A DNA stretch of 64,000 bases from Albugo candida (Eukaryota; Oomycota; Peronosporomycetes; Albuginales). This document shows positions 13,269 through 24,531 of the stretch, in pieces (position 1 is the first letter of the stretch; every line of letters starts with the position of its first letter). The translations under genes were made by a program, and so were the position numbers. The notes beneath the pieces were generated by a model. It worked only from the letters and a program-made list of their open reading frames with translations. It made no database searches and was not told the DNA's origin. The stretch covers positions 248,001-312,000 of the forward strand of contig JBDOQK010000030.1 of the NCBI GenBank assembly GCA_040437565.1. Direction: 5' to 3'.

Positions 13269-14096
13269 ATGACACCACATAATCCGCGTAGACACGAGAA
13301 TGGGAAGAAACGATATGATTCATTTCGAAGCACTATATTTGATGAATGTACGCATTCAGGCTTTCCAAAGGTAGATGCAAATAGCAATAAACAATGCAGC
13401 CCGTCCAATGACGCTTTATGGAATTCTACTGCACCTCTGATAAGCTCTCGTCAACCGAAAACAGCGATGGGCAGCGGCTCAGCGTTCCGAACGCAAAGCT
13501 TGGATCGAATGTATACGAACTTGAGTCCGACTATTGGCTATAATGTTTACAGTAGGTTTACTATTACGGATTTTTTAGACGCATGACGAAATGTTGTTTC
13601 CAGAATCATTGCGATTTTCAAGCTTGCAGAGCAAATCGAAGAGATTCCAGACTGTGCGTGCGAATCTACTGCTGTAGCTACGATACCGTCTAATATTATT
13701 AAGTAGCCATCATCAGCAACAGCGCTTATAGGACCAGGATATTACAATTATGATCCACCGACAAAACCGATGAGAACGAGATTACCGGTACATTATCGTG
13801 CCCGAATATTTGTAAGGCACAGTAAGATACAAGTCTAAATGTAGGACGAAAGTCGTTGTAAGGAACGCTTTGAGAGACATATGCCATTGGAAGCAGACAA
13901 TCGTAATTTAACTGACGGAGAGGGGTGGAGATCAACAAAAGCGGCTACAAAAGAGTACTCATTTCAGAAGGCTGCCAGGAAAACATGGATTGAAGATAAC
14001 CCGCGAACTCAAGACAATTTGATAAAATCGCCTACAAATAAAATGCCCTGCTTCTTACGCGGACGAAATCCCACTTCCAAGATTACCCAGAGCTAA
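13269..14096 (+). CDS. SHIPPO/STPG-repeat protein, probable flagellar protein
   Basis: Exons 13269-13551, 13604-13653, 13707-13787 and 13845-14096 give 221 residues. The evidence for family is modest: SPTIGYNVY followed by SKSKRF, then IGPGYYNYDPPTKP, which fit the GPGxY ... PxxP spacing of SHIPPO/ODF3/STPG proteins of cilia and flagella. The first exon is also open upstream to 13176, so the start could be earlier. Junction 1 was chosen (donor gtaggt at 13552) because it restores SLRFSSLQSKSKRF, typical of the repeat; an alternative donor four bases on leads to a stop at exon end. It follows beta-tubulin on the same strand. Confidence 0.55.
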
Positions 14097-14144
14097 CACA
14101 AATTCGAGGCTATCTACGAGGCTCGAACCAATGATTTGGCTCGT

Positions 14145-14648
14145 TTAATCGGATGTCGATTCGGCACCTAACGTTGATACAGAAGTGAGATCAACTTTAT
14201 AACCGTTATGACATTGTACACGTACCCAAATGTCATCGTTGTTAGGATCCTTGGTCCAACTCAGATTGCTGACGTTATACGCCTCTTTGAATAACATTGT
14301 AAACTCACCTACACGCTCTAACTTTCCGCTTGCGCTCCATAAGTAAATACGAGATTTCTTCATCACAACTTGAACTTGATAAAACTGAATAATGTCTCCC
14401 ACACGAATATGCTGCGCAAAGTACTGGGGAATCACCAAACTGATGCATCCTGTTTCATCGCCGATCAAAAGTGTCGCATTGTTTGACGAGGATTGTGACC
14501 CAGATGCTGCTACGGCTTCGCCTGAGGCTTGCGGTTGTTCATCTTTTGCGTTAGACTCCATAACAATTGCCTTGAGGTTGATCTCTTTTTCTGCAACATG
14601 CGGTCCAATGTCCTTAATTCGAGTCAGCAAGATTTTTTTTCTCGACAT
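14145..14648 (-). CDS. SOSS-B / hSSB1-like single-strand DNA-binding protein
   Basis: A 167-residue OB-fold protein without introns. MSRKKILLTRIKDIGPHV begins the fold; ATLLIGDETGCISLVI, HIRVGDIIQF and the terminal KLERVGEFTMLFKE match human NABP/SOSS-B (GDIIRL, KIGEFCMVYSE). A low-complexity SSG/QSSSN insert sits in the first loop. The family binds single-stranded DNA in double-strand break repair, and RNA in Integrator-linked complexes. The frame is open 16 codons further upstream, but the ATG at 14648 fits the family start. Confidence 0.85.
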   Translation of the reverse strand: MSRKKILLTRIKDIGPHVAEKEINLKAIVMESNAKDEQPQASGEAVAASGSQSSSNNATLLIGDETGCISLVIPQYFAQHIRVGDIIQFYQVQVVMKKSRIYLWSASGKLERVGEFTMLFKEAYNVSNLSWTKDPNNDDIWVRVQCHNGYKVDLTSVSTLGAESTSD

Positions 14649-14739
14649 ATTGATGACTGTATGTATTAATGCACTCTCCAAATACATTATCCGCATAATG
14701 TAATACCTCTACCATCGATCGAATCAAGAATTGTTGTAA

Positions 14740-14891
14740 AAACATGTTTTCACATGGAAAAATACNNNNNNNNNNNNNNNNNNNNNNNNNNNNNNNNNNN
14801 NNNNNNNNNNNNNNNNNNNNNNNNNNNNNNNNNNNNNNNNNNNNNNNNNNNNNNNNNNNNNNNNNAAACATGTTTTCACATGGAAAAATAC
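14740..14891. repeat. 100-N gap flanked by identical 26-bp copies (assembly overlap)
   Basis: Ns occupy 14766-14865; the 26 bases before and after are identical and contain the start codon of the next gene. Confidence 0.9.
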
Positions 14892-15597
14892 TTCCTATAT
14901 TGACGGCGTTGGGCACCGCAGTAACCACGGCTGCGGTAATTTATCACTATAAACCTAATAGGAAGCTAATAAAGCTCACAAATGAGGAAGGTGACCCAGA
15001 AGACGATCAGTTAGCGCCAGTTAAGACCGAAACGCCCGCTGCTTCTAGTGTCATTGCCACGATCGCGTCTGAGTCCTTGGTATCAGAAGAAAAAATATCA
15101 CATCCCGCGGAAGAAAGCTCTGGCTCTGGCTACGAATGCAGCCCGAAATCCCGCATGTATCGGGCAATGCACGCAACTATGATGCATTTACAGGACGCCT
15201 CTATGGTACAACCTGTATATTGCTGCCTTCTTTCACAGCTAATGAAATCTGTTTATGTCAGCTTTTGATGGTTTTTGGCTTAGGACTGCTATTGATTGTG
15301 TTGTTAGTGTCCCTCGCGATTGTTGGCATGAATGACAAGATCAAATCGCCTGGAGAATTAGCGTTGTTTACTCCATTGATCTCGGTTTCTATGGGAATGT
15401 TTGTTGCCGGAATATTGAATGTTGTTTTCCATTCAAAAAAACGACCAATTCCGATGGCTGCAGGACTCAAACGCAGTGAGTCAGCGTATCAGGCAACTAT
15501 TGACGAAACAAGTATTCAAACTCGTAAGGAAAAGGATGTACTTGGTGTGGAAAAGAGGATGAAAGGTCCATCAAAATGCCCTTTTGGTTACGGTTAA
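14870..15597 (+). CDS. Predicted three-helix membrane protein, unrecognised
   Basis: Exons 14870-15205 and 15262-15597 (56-bp intron, phase 0) give 223 residues. Features visible: an N-terminal hydrophobic segment (ILTALGTAVTTAAVIYHY), an acidic and serine-rich loop, then two more helices (GLGLLLIVLLVSLAIVG and FTPLISVSMGMFVAGILNVVF) and a basic C-terminal tail ending KCPFGYG. The intron was inferred because the first frame reads into a stop after a good donor and the second frame carries the helices. I do not recognise the family. The same start codon appears left of the gap, an assembly effect. Confidence 0.6.
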
Positions 15598-15971
15598 GTT
15601 TGTTTGCAAAATTGTATCATATAATCAAGCACGTATGAATTTTTCGTGCTGTAATATTTCATTGAGCGTCAATCAGAGATTAGAAACGTCACTACAGCAC
15701 GATTTTGAGAAATAACGTAGGTTTGCTAATCTTAGACATATTGAGGGTTTAGCTCGCATCTCTTCCTCGGAGTGTCTATAATGATCAATCGCACCGAAAA
15801 TTACTGAGCGAGTCAGAAGCACTAAGTTCGGCTTATTTTTTGTGTTGATTACTAAGCTACTATGATGAGTATACTTCGTGTAGTATACTTGTGGTTCTGC
15901 AAACGACACAAGTAAACAATTAGCGTGACACCACACTAAAACAGCTCTTTACGCTTGCGAATCAATTGGCA
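15598..15971. other. Intergenic spacer, nothing recognised
   Basis: AT-rich sequence between the three-helix membrane protein and the RRM gene. No supported coding frame or RNA. Confidence 0.5.
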
Positions 15972-17473
15972 ATGAAAAGCTCCTTTGCGCTTCCAAGTGG
16001 CAAACTGGCTTCCTGGGCTGACGAAGATGACGACGATAACATGATTCAGTTTCCGCTCACACCATCTAAAAGGAAAGCTCTTCGCATTTCGTATTGTTCG
16101 GGTTTTAAAACGTTATGATGCAGTGACCCCATCGAATCCGATATTCGGCAGGACGATTCTCGAGAAGAGAATAACGGTCGGTCGCGTACAAATGAAAACA
16201 AAAACAACGACACTCATTTTTTGTGTAGAAGAAGTCAAAGTTTATCCACAAACGCGGCGTGAATCCCGTACTTATCAGTCTACTGAAATACCGCGCGAAC
16301 CACCTTACAAGGTAGAAGAAGCGCGAATATGTTAGTAAACTGAAACAAGTGGCTATCTAGATCCGTGTGGCCAACCTTCCTTCCGACGTACGAGAAGACG
16401 ATTTAGTCGATCTTTTCGGAACAAAAGCGAGATTCCATGTACCAATGCCAAGGAAAAATGGAAGTGGTCGAGGTCGAGTTGCATTTGTTGAATTTGAAAA
16501 CCGCGAGGACGCAGTGAAAGCACTTGATTTCAAGCATCACGTATACAGTACCATCATTCTTGGATCATTAAGTAAATGAGTGTGCGTAGGAAATGCGACG
16601 AAATTGTCTCGAAATAAGTGTAGCTGAAGAAAGGTACAACAGCGGAGGAAGAGGTCGTGGTCGTGGTCGTAGACAGCAGTCTGCTGGTCGTGTGAACACT
16701 TCTTCGTATCGTGGAGACCGAGACTCAGACCGGTTCGTATCTATTGGCTCGGATACGTACTTACCGATTAAAGCACTCTGTTTAGACGTGAGTTACTTCA
16801 AGACATCCCAAAAGGAAGACCAAAATTACATATTCTACCACGGTCGATCGAGAAAGATTCGACAGGAGAACGCACTACAGCTAACAAAAATATTTTTGGA
16901 GACGCCAAAGCGCGTGATGAAATTGCGTTCCAGGCTCGGCAGCAATCTCAGCAGCAATCTCAAGCAGCTGAATCAAGTACCTATAAAATCCAAAAGCGTT
17001 TGAACGCTAAAATTGACGAAACGCAGACCGAAACGGATTCAGAAATAGTAAGTAAATTAGACGATACTACGCTTGATGGCGCCCGACCGCAACGATCACA
17101 GTCTCGTAATAATGAGGGAAGAGGTCGTGGTGGCCGTGGACGAGGAAGTGGTCGGCAGAAAACTGAAGTTGGTGATCGTGATCGTGATCGTGATCGTGAT
17201 CGTGATCATGATAGGAGAGGTCGTGGTCGTGGTCGTGGACGGCATTCGTCTACGGAAAGTGGTCGTGTATATCGACCTCGAAGGGCCTCTGAAGCTTCAC
17301 AGTCGGAAGACGTAGTCCTGCCCACACCGACGGTCCCAGTGTTCGTATCGAAAAATAAGGAACAGAAGAAGTCACTGAAAGCGACTCACAGCAATAAAGG
17401 AAAGCAAAAGACTGGAATCAACGAGAAAAACATATTCAATCTGTTGGGCGCATCCGATTCGGATGCCGTTTAG
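15972..17473 (+). CDS. RRM and RGG/RD-repeat RNA-binding protein, eIF4B-like
   Basis: Six exons (15972-16090, 16124-16185, 16229-16311, 16361-16540, 16590-16732, 16786-17473) give 424 residues. Order: acidic N-terminus (LASWADEDDDDN), one RRM (RVANLPSDVREDDLVDLFG; RGRVAFVEFENREDAVKAL; CLEISVAEE), glycine-arginine stretches, then NKNIFGDAKARDEIAFQ, the pattern typical of eIF4B, and a C-terminal RGG region with six or more Arg-Asp pairs. eIF4B-type proteins stimulate the eIF4A helicase during translation initiation. The first intron is only 33 bp; it must be removed because it contains an in-frame stop. eIF4B assignment is good but not certain; another SR/RGG protein is possible. Confidence 0.75.
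17173..17212 (+). repeat. GATCGT hexanucleotide repeat within the RRM gene
   Basis: About six near-perfect GATCGT/TGATCG units inside the coding region, encoding the Arg-Asp run. Length variation would add or remove RD pairs without a frameshift. Confidence 0.9.
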
Positions 17474-17536
17474 ATACTTAATTGATGTGGCCACATTAAA
17501 TTACATTAAGGATTTGCACTAGAATTTTTGTTAGAT

Positions 17537-18454
17537 ATGTCGCGGCGGTATGATGGACGAACGACCACATTTTCTCCCGAAGGTTTGTGTCACAACGAGA
17601 AGGCGCCTTTGTTTCGCGAAATATACTTTGTGTTTTTGTTTGCTCAGGTCGCTTGTTTCAAGTGGAATACGCGATAGAAGCCATCAATAACGCTGGATCT
17701 GCGGTCGGTATCTTGGCCAAGACCGGAATTATCATTGCGGGTACGGTGCATTCCATTATGTACCGTTTTTCCGGTACTCATCGGTATATTTAGCGGAGAA
17801 GAAAGTCGTATCGAAACTATTGGCACCCACAAAAAACAGCGGGAAAACACTGCGGTTGGACGATCACTTGATCTGCGCAGTTGCAGGTACCTCAAAATGT
17901 ATAATGAAGCGTACTTAATTTGGTTCGCGACAGGTTTGACTGCTGATGCTGATATTCTGATCAATTACGCTCGATTATCCGCGCAACGGTACGAGCTTAC
18001 ATATCAACAAAAGCAGCCATGCGAGCAATTGGTACAAAGTATCTGCACGTACAAACAAGCGTACACGCAATTTGGGGGACAGAGGCCATTCGGGGTGTCA
18101 TTTTTGTACGCAGGATGGGATCGTCACCATGGGCTTCAGCTCTATCATAGCGACCCAAGCGGGAATTATGGAGGGTGGAAAGCTACTGCAATTGGAGCTA
18201 ATAATCGTGCAGCCAAATCACTTCTGAAAAATGAATACAAAGAAGGTTGCTCTATTGAAGAGGCGCTTTTATTGGCGATTAAAGTGATGGGGAAAACTAT
18301 GGATATCTCAGTCCCAAGTGTGGACAAGGTGGAATTAACCGTATTAAGTCAAGATGAGAGCGGAAAAATCACGCAACGTCGTCTTTCGAAAGAGGAAACG
18401 GAAAAACTGGTTAAAGATGCTGAATTAACGAACGCCCAAGCAGATGATATGTAA
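17537..18454 (+). CDS. 20S proteasome subunit alpha-4 (PSMA4 / Pre6-Pre9 group)
   Basis: Exons 17537-17582, 17648-17740, 17794-17886 and 17934-18454 give 250 residues, the usual length. Begins [20 protein letters not shown], the N-terminal gate and proteasome alpha signature, then [17 protein letters not shown] and [35 protein letters not shown] sequence and [15 protein letters not shown] are standard alpha-ring motifs. The subunit is structural, forming the outer ring with six other alphas. Best match by eye is alpha-4/PSMA4 ([15 protein letters not shown]). The short first exon of 46 bp ends in phase 1. Confidence 0.95.
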
Positions 18455-20498
18455 ACATTATCATCAAGCATTAAGTGCGAATACAGTTTTTACATCTTTA
18501 TCAATGCGTGATTCTTGGTTACACGTATTTTATTGCTTCAAATAGTGGCTCAATAGCCAAGATGAGTGCCGTCGTAACGAACTTCTTTACTGATGAAATG
18601 AAGAACTGCTCTTAACAGACGGTAATGGCGCAATTACTCAGTCTAGAGCCAGACTGGGGGTACCATACTTCGAAGTTGCGGTCAGAAATGTGTGAGACGC
18701 AGAAAAAGCTTTTCGCCAAATAGGTACCGCTATAGACTTATAGCAGCACATATGTTCAATGGCCGAAACTGATCATAGTTCATACTAAACTTATATCAGA
18801 ATTGCTTAAAAGAAATTGCGATGACAGATTGATTCCAAGCATCAATGGGTACCAATCCTAACATTTACTTTTGTGCTTAAGTTCGACCCAAAAATCCGCT
18901 ACTCTACGCATTGCAAATGAGATGATATCGGCTCATATGTATATTTTTGTTATCGAAGGCGACAATCACAAAAGGTGTTTGTTCGGATTTCAACGATCAC
19001 ATGTAAGTAATATTGAACGAAGTAACGGTTGCGATAATCACGCGCTTGGTTTGAATCAATTCATCTATATCGCGAACATTACATTGAAAGTTTGTCACTC
19101 CGAAAGGCTACATGACCGAATGTCGGGGTTAGTAGTGGCTACTTTGCCTTTGCTCGAATCGCGCGCTGGTAGTAGCACTTTAGACCTCAAATAGTGCGAT
19201 CGATAGGCCAAGAGCCAACACTTGTTTGCATATCAGTTAACTGTAAATCTGGAATACGTGCATACAGACGTTTTGTGGCTTGTTATTTATATTTGTATGA
19301 TCAGACTTATACGCAAACTGGTACTGCCAGAATTAGTGGCCGCAAACGTAACCCCACCACCAACAAAAGTGAATTACCCGATATTCGAATGGATTGTCCG
19401 GCCTTTGCGAAGATACGGTGCGTGATTCATAGCCAAGTCATATGATTAGGTCAGGGATCATGATTACGTGACTTTCGTTCATGCTCCAGCACGCAATCGA
19501 GCGAAAGGACTGGTTATATTTCCACGTATGTGGTTATATAGTAGGTGAAGTATTCTCATCTTAAACAAGCTTATGTCCCTTCATGAAAAGATATCTACCT
19601 CTTGAGACTACAGTTATCACTGATTCAAGGTTCTTGTGCTCCAACGTTAGCGTGAATTCAATACACATATACGCAAAGAACTAGCAGATATGTCACGTAC
19701 ATTGGAATCAACTGATCACATAAGCAAAACAGGCAAAGTGACATCGGCCAGATCAAACCAAGCGTTTAGTATCATCTCGCAACAAGGCGCTTGAACTTTG
19801 TTTTAAGAGAAATTTTCACATTCGAATACTAGTAGATTTGTAAACTTATACTTGAGGTCAAATTCATTTCGATATTTTGCGTTAACAATAACGGTGCTAG
19901 CAAGATTGCGATTCACGTTCGATGACGTGTCTTTGAGGTATTCTGAATGGAGCAACACAATTATTTACCCGAAACCACGTGTGAGAGTGATCACAATGAT
20001 GTATATTAAAGTATACTTGCGGGCAACAATAGAGCTCCTCACATTAGTGTGCGACATATTACGTGAGGCTGCACGTTTTGTCAGCTCGACATCTGTCGAA
20101 GCCCTAAAACCATACATTACGAGGTGCCACGAAACACTTTCTCACTTTTCACCAATAAAATAGCACCATGATGGCTTTTATGTCCTGGATTGCCTTTCCA
20201 CAGTGCTGGAAGGTTGCAAATGCGCTGTCATAACACGAGCAATGTGCGGCATGATGACGAGGCTAGGGGAATTATGGATTATATACTCATCAGGTGTATA
20301 AGATGTATAGTAGCACCGAAGCCATTACGTGTATGTAACCTCACACAGTAATAAATTCGTGTAGCTTGAGCGAAAGTGCTGTTCCAACCACGTACTGACT
20401 TTGCTAAATTTGCATGTAGCAATCAAATTCTATTTTTCGATCAAACACTCTTATCAATTATATTACTTGGTACCACACATATTTGGGATTCGAATTCA
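18455..20498 (+). other. No recognised gene; several exon-like stretches
   Basis: About 2 kb. Plus-strand stretches that look protein-coding are 18919-19002 (FVIEGDNHKRCLFGFQRSH, ending at a gtaagt donor), 19238-19424 (a hydrophobic segment WLVIYICMIRLIRKLVLPEL then KVNYPIFEWIVRPLRRYG) and 19478-19527 (YVTFVHAPARNRAKGLVIF), and perhaps 19996-20163. I could not join them into a model or name a family. Could be a decayed or fast-evolving gene. No tRNA seen. Confidence 0.3.
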
Positions 20499-21522
20499 AT
20501 GAAATCTTCTATCTTGATGAATCCACTGCGCGCTACAATAGAGCCATTCACGGCTGAATACCAACAAGAACGCACTTTATCTCCGTTTCCGTTCAACGCG
20601 ACAACTCCAAACTGTGTTAAATTACCGTCCCTTGATGGTATTCTAAGTCGATTACATCTGTCCAAGATCGCAAATGGACGTTCACGATGCAAAAGTGAAC
20701 ATCCATATGATCGTGAGATGAAGATGCCACCACTTCGGTCCATCATCGACCCTGCAGTCTCTTTTGGCATACCAAATACCCAGTCTTCCTGCACGTTTCG
20801 TGGACGTCCATCTTCGATACTTTCTTTATCGACCACTTCGTCACCCATCGAATCACAACACTCACCATATTTCGAAAAAAACGCATCTACTGAGTCNNNN
20901 NNNNNNNNNNNNNNNNNNNNNNNNNNNNNNNNNNNNNNNNNNNNNNNNNNNNNNNNNNNNNNNNNNNNNNNNNNNNNNNNNNNNNNNNNNNNNNNNACGT
21001 TCACGATGCAAAAGTGAACATCCATATGATCGTGAGATGAAGATGCCACCACTTCGGTCCATCATCGACCCTGCAGTCTCTTTTGGCATACCAAATACCC
21101 AGTCTTCCTGCACGTTTCGTGGACGTCCATCTTCGATACTTTCTTTATCGACCACTTCGTCACCCATCGAATCACAACACTCACCATATTTCGAAAAAAA
21201 CGCATCTACTGAGTCTCCACGACTATTTGCCAATATGCAACGAGCCATTTCTCCTTCAAAAGGCACACGGAGGCGGGCTTCCAAGTATTGTCGAATCGAC
21301 GGGTGTCCGCGAGTATCCCAACGAAACAATTTGTGCCACAGCCACGGCGGAAAGCGATTATGTAAAGAAGATGATTGTTGCTCCAAAGATCGTGGGAATG
21401 GGTATTGTATCAAGCATGGAGGAGGGAAACTCTGTACTATATTTAATTGCGATAAAAAAGCTCGAAGAAAAGGATTATGCACGCAACACTACCGCAAGAT
21501 GACGGAAGAATGCGAAGTATGA
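20499..21522 (+). CDS. HGGGKR zinc-finger-like module protein (short form)
   Basis: After removing the false duplication, the frame gives 234 residues. The N-terminal two thirds are serine- and proline-rich. The C-terminus has about three modules of the form C-x4-C-x(8-9)-C-x2-H: CRIDGCPRVSQRNNLCHSHGGK, with the later ones written CKEDDC...GYCIKHGGGK and CTIFNC...GLCTQH. Proteins with these modules are often annotated as WRKY19-like in oomycetes, but no WRKYGQK motif is present. Cys/His spacing suggests zinc binding; function is unknown. Start chosen at ATG 20499. The gap at 20897-20996 breaks the frame only because 219 bp are repeated. Confidence 0.75.
20678..21215. repeat. 100-N gap flanked by identical 219-bp copies (assembly overlap)
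   Basis: Ns occupy 20897-20996. Bases 20678-20896 and 20997-21215 are identical and lie within the zinc-module gene. Collapsing them restores a continuous frame. Confidence 0.95.
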
Positions 21523-21744
21523 GTCAAACACTCTATCTATTGTAACCTAGTATAGCAAGTCAAATTTATCAAATATATGAGTCGATCTATCGCTCTTGTT
21601 TAATGCTATATCGTAATCATGAGCACTATAATCCTGAATTTAATGAGGCATGAGTGCCAGAATCTCAATACAAACTGTGTTGATCCGTGCATCTAGCCTA
21701 ACATTGTGTCGAGCACCCCAATCAGGGTTACCTATCAGAGCTAA

Positions 21745-23385
21745 ATGTCGATGCAAATAGAATCCGACAACTGGGGTTCACTAAGCTTTCTACAATCATT
21801 TGTGCAGAATGAAGGAAAAAATGCTGAGAGCGATAAGAAGCAATCTGATTCCTCAGTAGCTAAGCTCTTAGTATCTGATGAAAAGGGTTTCCAATTAAAA
21901 AAAGCGACTTTAGCGCAATTCGACCAAGTATTAAGCTCGGAATTCTTCGATTTGAGAAAGCGACCCCTTTGTAACCTCATATTACTGTAAGTCTTCAGAA
22001 CCTCGAGTACTTCACATTTTATTGACGTATTTTAACGCTGTACAGGTTCCACAAAGCTGCAAAAATCAAAGTGGAAACCTCAGGATCATCCAAATCAAGT
22101 GCAGTCCCAATCAGGACGGATGGTGCACATTCAGCCGCCATACCCAGCTTCAATCAAAATGATGTTTTGCTTCTCCTACAACAATTCACAGCCTTAAGTC
22201 GACACATTCCACTCGCGATCGCCCTTAAAGAAGCAAAATCACGTATGTCATCGGCCGGTGCATAATGTTATCTGAATGTCGTGTATAGTGTATAAACTAT
22301 GTGGCAATGTTGCTCAAATCGCGTCCGACGCAAAACTTTCAGCCCGAATTCTGTATCCGCTGAAGTCTCTTTTACAACGCTTCCACGACATCGGTTTCTG
22401 TGCGATCACGCCAATACATGGAGATTTCTTCTATCTGTGCATACAGTCCAAGCATTACGCTGCAGCTTTGGATATCGTCGATTTGTAAGTCATTGAATTA
22501 GCAGCCTTGAGCAAGTCTGATTTTTGTGCATGTAGGCCGCTGGTCGAAGTGGAAAAGGAGCATAATGGTATGACAGTTGTCAGCTTTCTCAAATACGGAT
22601 ATTATTCTGGAGTAATTTACCTGAGTCAAAAGCTCATGCGGGAAGCTATAAACGCATTCGTAATGACCATCTCAACTCCCGCCGCAGCGCTGAGCGCCTT
22701 TGTGGTGGAAGCGTACAAGAAACTGATTTTGATCTCGTTGATTGTCCACGGGAGGATACATAATTTACCTCAGTATGTCGCATACGTTGTTTCTCGTCAC
22801 GTTGACAGTCACTGTACGGCGTATATGGAATTCGCACACGCTTTCGAACAAGGAAATTATCGTGATTTGGCTCGACTCGCCCAAGATTATCGAGATAAGG
22901 GTTTTATTAAAGATGGCAATTTCGGGCTCGTGAAACAATGTCTCGTAGCCTTCAAGCAACAATCTCTGATAAATGTTCATCGAATGTACAATTGCATTCC
23001 TCTATCAGACATTCCAGCTATCATCGGACAAAACGTGGAGGACTGGAACGTGAGCAAAGCGGACATCGCGCATCTTTTACAAACGAATGGGAATGCAAAT
23101 CTATCAGCGAAAATCGATCAGGAAAAAAATCTTGTCGTATTTCGATCTGATAGCAATTTTTATATCAACAAGCAGCAACAGCACGAAATCATGGAGTGCC
23201 TAGACAATGGGATGCAGCGACTTTTGTGCATCTCCGAACATTTGAAGAAAGTTGATGCAGAAATAGTTCAGCATCCACGATTCATTGCGCATTTGCAGCA
23301 AGATCGAGAAAAGAGGCAGCCACGTGGACCTTCCTTAGTCGGCTTGGGGCTCGCTGACGATACACGCGATAGCATGGAGGACTAA
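21745..23385 (+). CDS. CSN3: COP9 signalosome subunit 3
   Basis: Exons 21745-21986, 22046-22242, 22289-22484 and 22536-23385 give 494 residues. CSN3 is a PCI-domain scaffold of the COP9 signalosome, which removes NEDD8 from cullins. Matching segments: FNQNDVLLLLQQFTALSRHIPLA, the helical repeats around LCIQSKHYAAALDIVDL, FLKYGYYSGVIYLSQK (typical of CSN3: YYGGMIYIGLK), and the C-terminal PCI winged helix with FVVFRSDS-like LVVFRSDSNFY. The tail is basic and glycine-rich. Similarity is spread along the protein rather than in one motif, so the call rests on order and length. Confidence 0.85.
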
Positions 23386-23494
23386 GGTGGAACAATGACC
23401 TGCATAATATAATAACCCGTACCAATCAATCCTCCTATTTTCGCATAAAATGGAAGGTAGTCACTTTGTGGTCTCCGCGTAGCTTCACTTTCAA

Positions 23495-24531
23495 ATGCTT
23501 TCAAACGTGTATAATGCGCTTGCGATTGCAGGAGGAGCGCTCGTAACTTACGATGTCGCACGATTCCTATGGCTGCTATATGTTTTCTTTCTCCGTCCAT
23601 CTAAACAAGTAAAATCGTTTGGAAAATGGGCGGTAGTAACGGGAGCAACCGATGGAATCGGGAAAGCTTTGGCCATCGGATTGGCGAAACGAGGAATGAA
23701 TGTACTGCTTATAAGTCGAACAAAAGAGAGACTGGAAAACGTTCGTGATGCGATTCTAGCAGATTCTGCAGGAACACAGGTCAAAATTTTAACGGTAGAC
23801 TTCAACTCGATCGAGCAATTGGACGTACAAAAATCCATTCAAACTGCTCTATCAGAGATCGACGACGTCGGCGTCTTGATCAATAACGTCGGCGTATCAA
23901 ATGACTACCCAGAGGTACGTTCATTCTTCTCTTTTGAGCGCTTTTCTCATTGTAATGACTCAGTTCTTCGACCAAATCTCCATGGAGCATCACCTTCGTC
24001 TCCTTCACGTTAATGTCTCGGCGGCCACTATCATGACGAAATTGGTGCTCCCGGGCATGTCGACCCGAAAACGCGGTGTCATTTTGAACCTTAGTTCAGG
24101 TTCTGCAAGTCTGTGTGTGCCACTATTAAGTGTGTATGCGGCCACGAAAAGTTACGTGGAGCACTTGTCAGTGTGTCTCGCGAGTGAGTATGAAGACAAA
24201 AACGTGCACATACAATGTCACAATCCAATGTTTGTATCGACAAAACTGGCTGGTATGCGAAATTCCACGTTTTTTGTTCCGTCTCCAAAGACGTACGCCG
24301 AAGCAGCGCTTGCTAATTTGGGTTATGAAACGGTGTTCTCGCCGTATTGGCCTCACGCGTTGCAATTGTGGGTGTTCAAATGTTTACCGGTCCGTTTATG
24401 GTCCAAGGTACGAAAACACACTTATTCGCAGCAAGTGTCCCTAATTCCTGATTTATTTATAGATGTCGAAAGCCGCACTGCTCTCTACTCGCAAACGCGC
24501 CATGCGAAAACTGGAGAAGAAAGCAAACTGA
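23495..24531 (+). CDS. Very-long-chain 3-ketoacyl-CoA reductase (17-beta-HSD12 type)
   Basis: Short-chain dehydrogenase of the ER fatty acid elongase. Exons 23495-23914, 23964-24407 and 24463-24531 give 310 residues. N-terminal membrane segment (FLWLLYVFFLRP), then the NAD(P) site VVTGATDGIGKALA, the NNVG motif (VLINNVGVS), the catalytic serine in NLSSGSA and Tyr-x3-Lys in YAATKSYVEHLS. The last exon ends KLEKKAN, an exact KKxx ER-retention signal. All fit the 17beta-HSD12/LET-767/KAR group, which performs the second step of elongation; some members also act on steroids. Confidence 0.93.

Noticed and set aside
17073-17315. 80-residue hydrophobic frame within the RGG gene
   Set aside because: A run of IVIVIV arises from the GATCGT repeat in another frame; not a membrane protein.
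19085-19200. tRNA-like sequence around gctcgaatcgcg
   Set aside because: Only a B-box-like word; no cloverleaf could be drawn.
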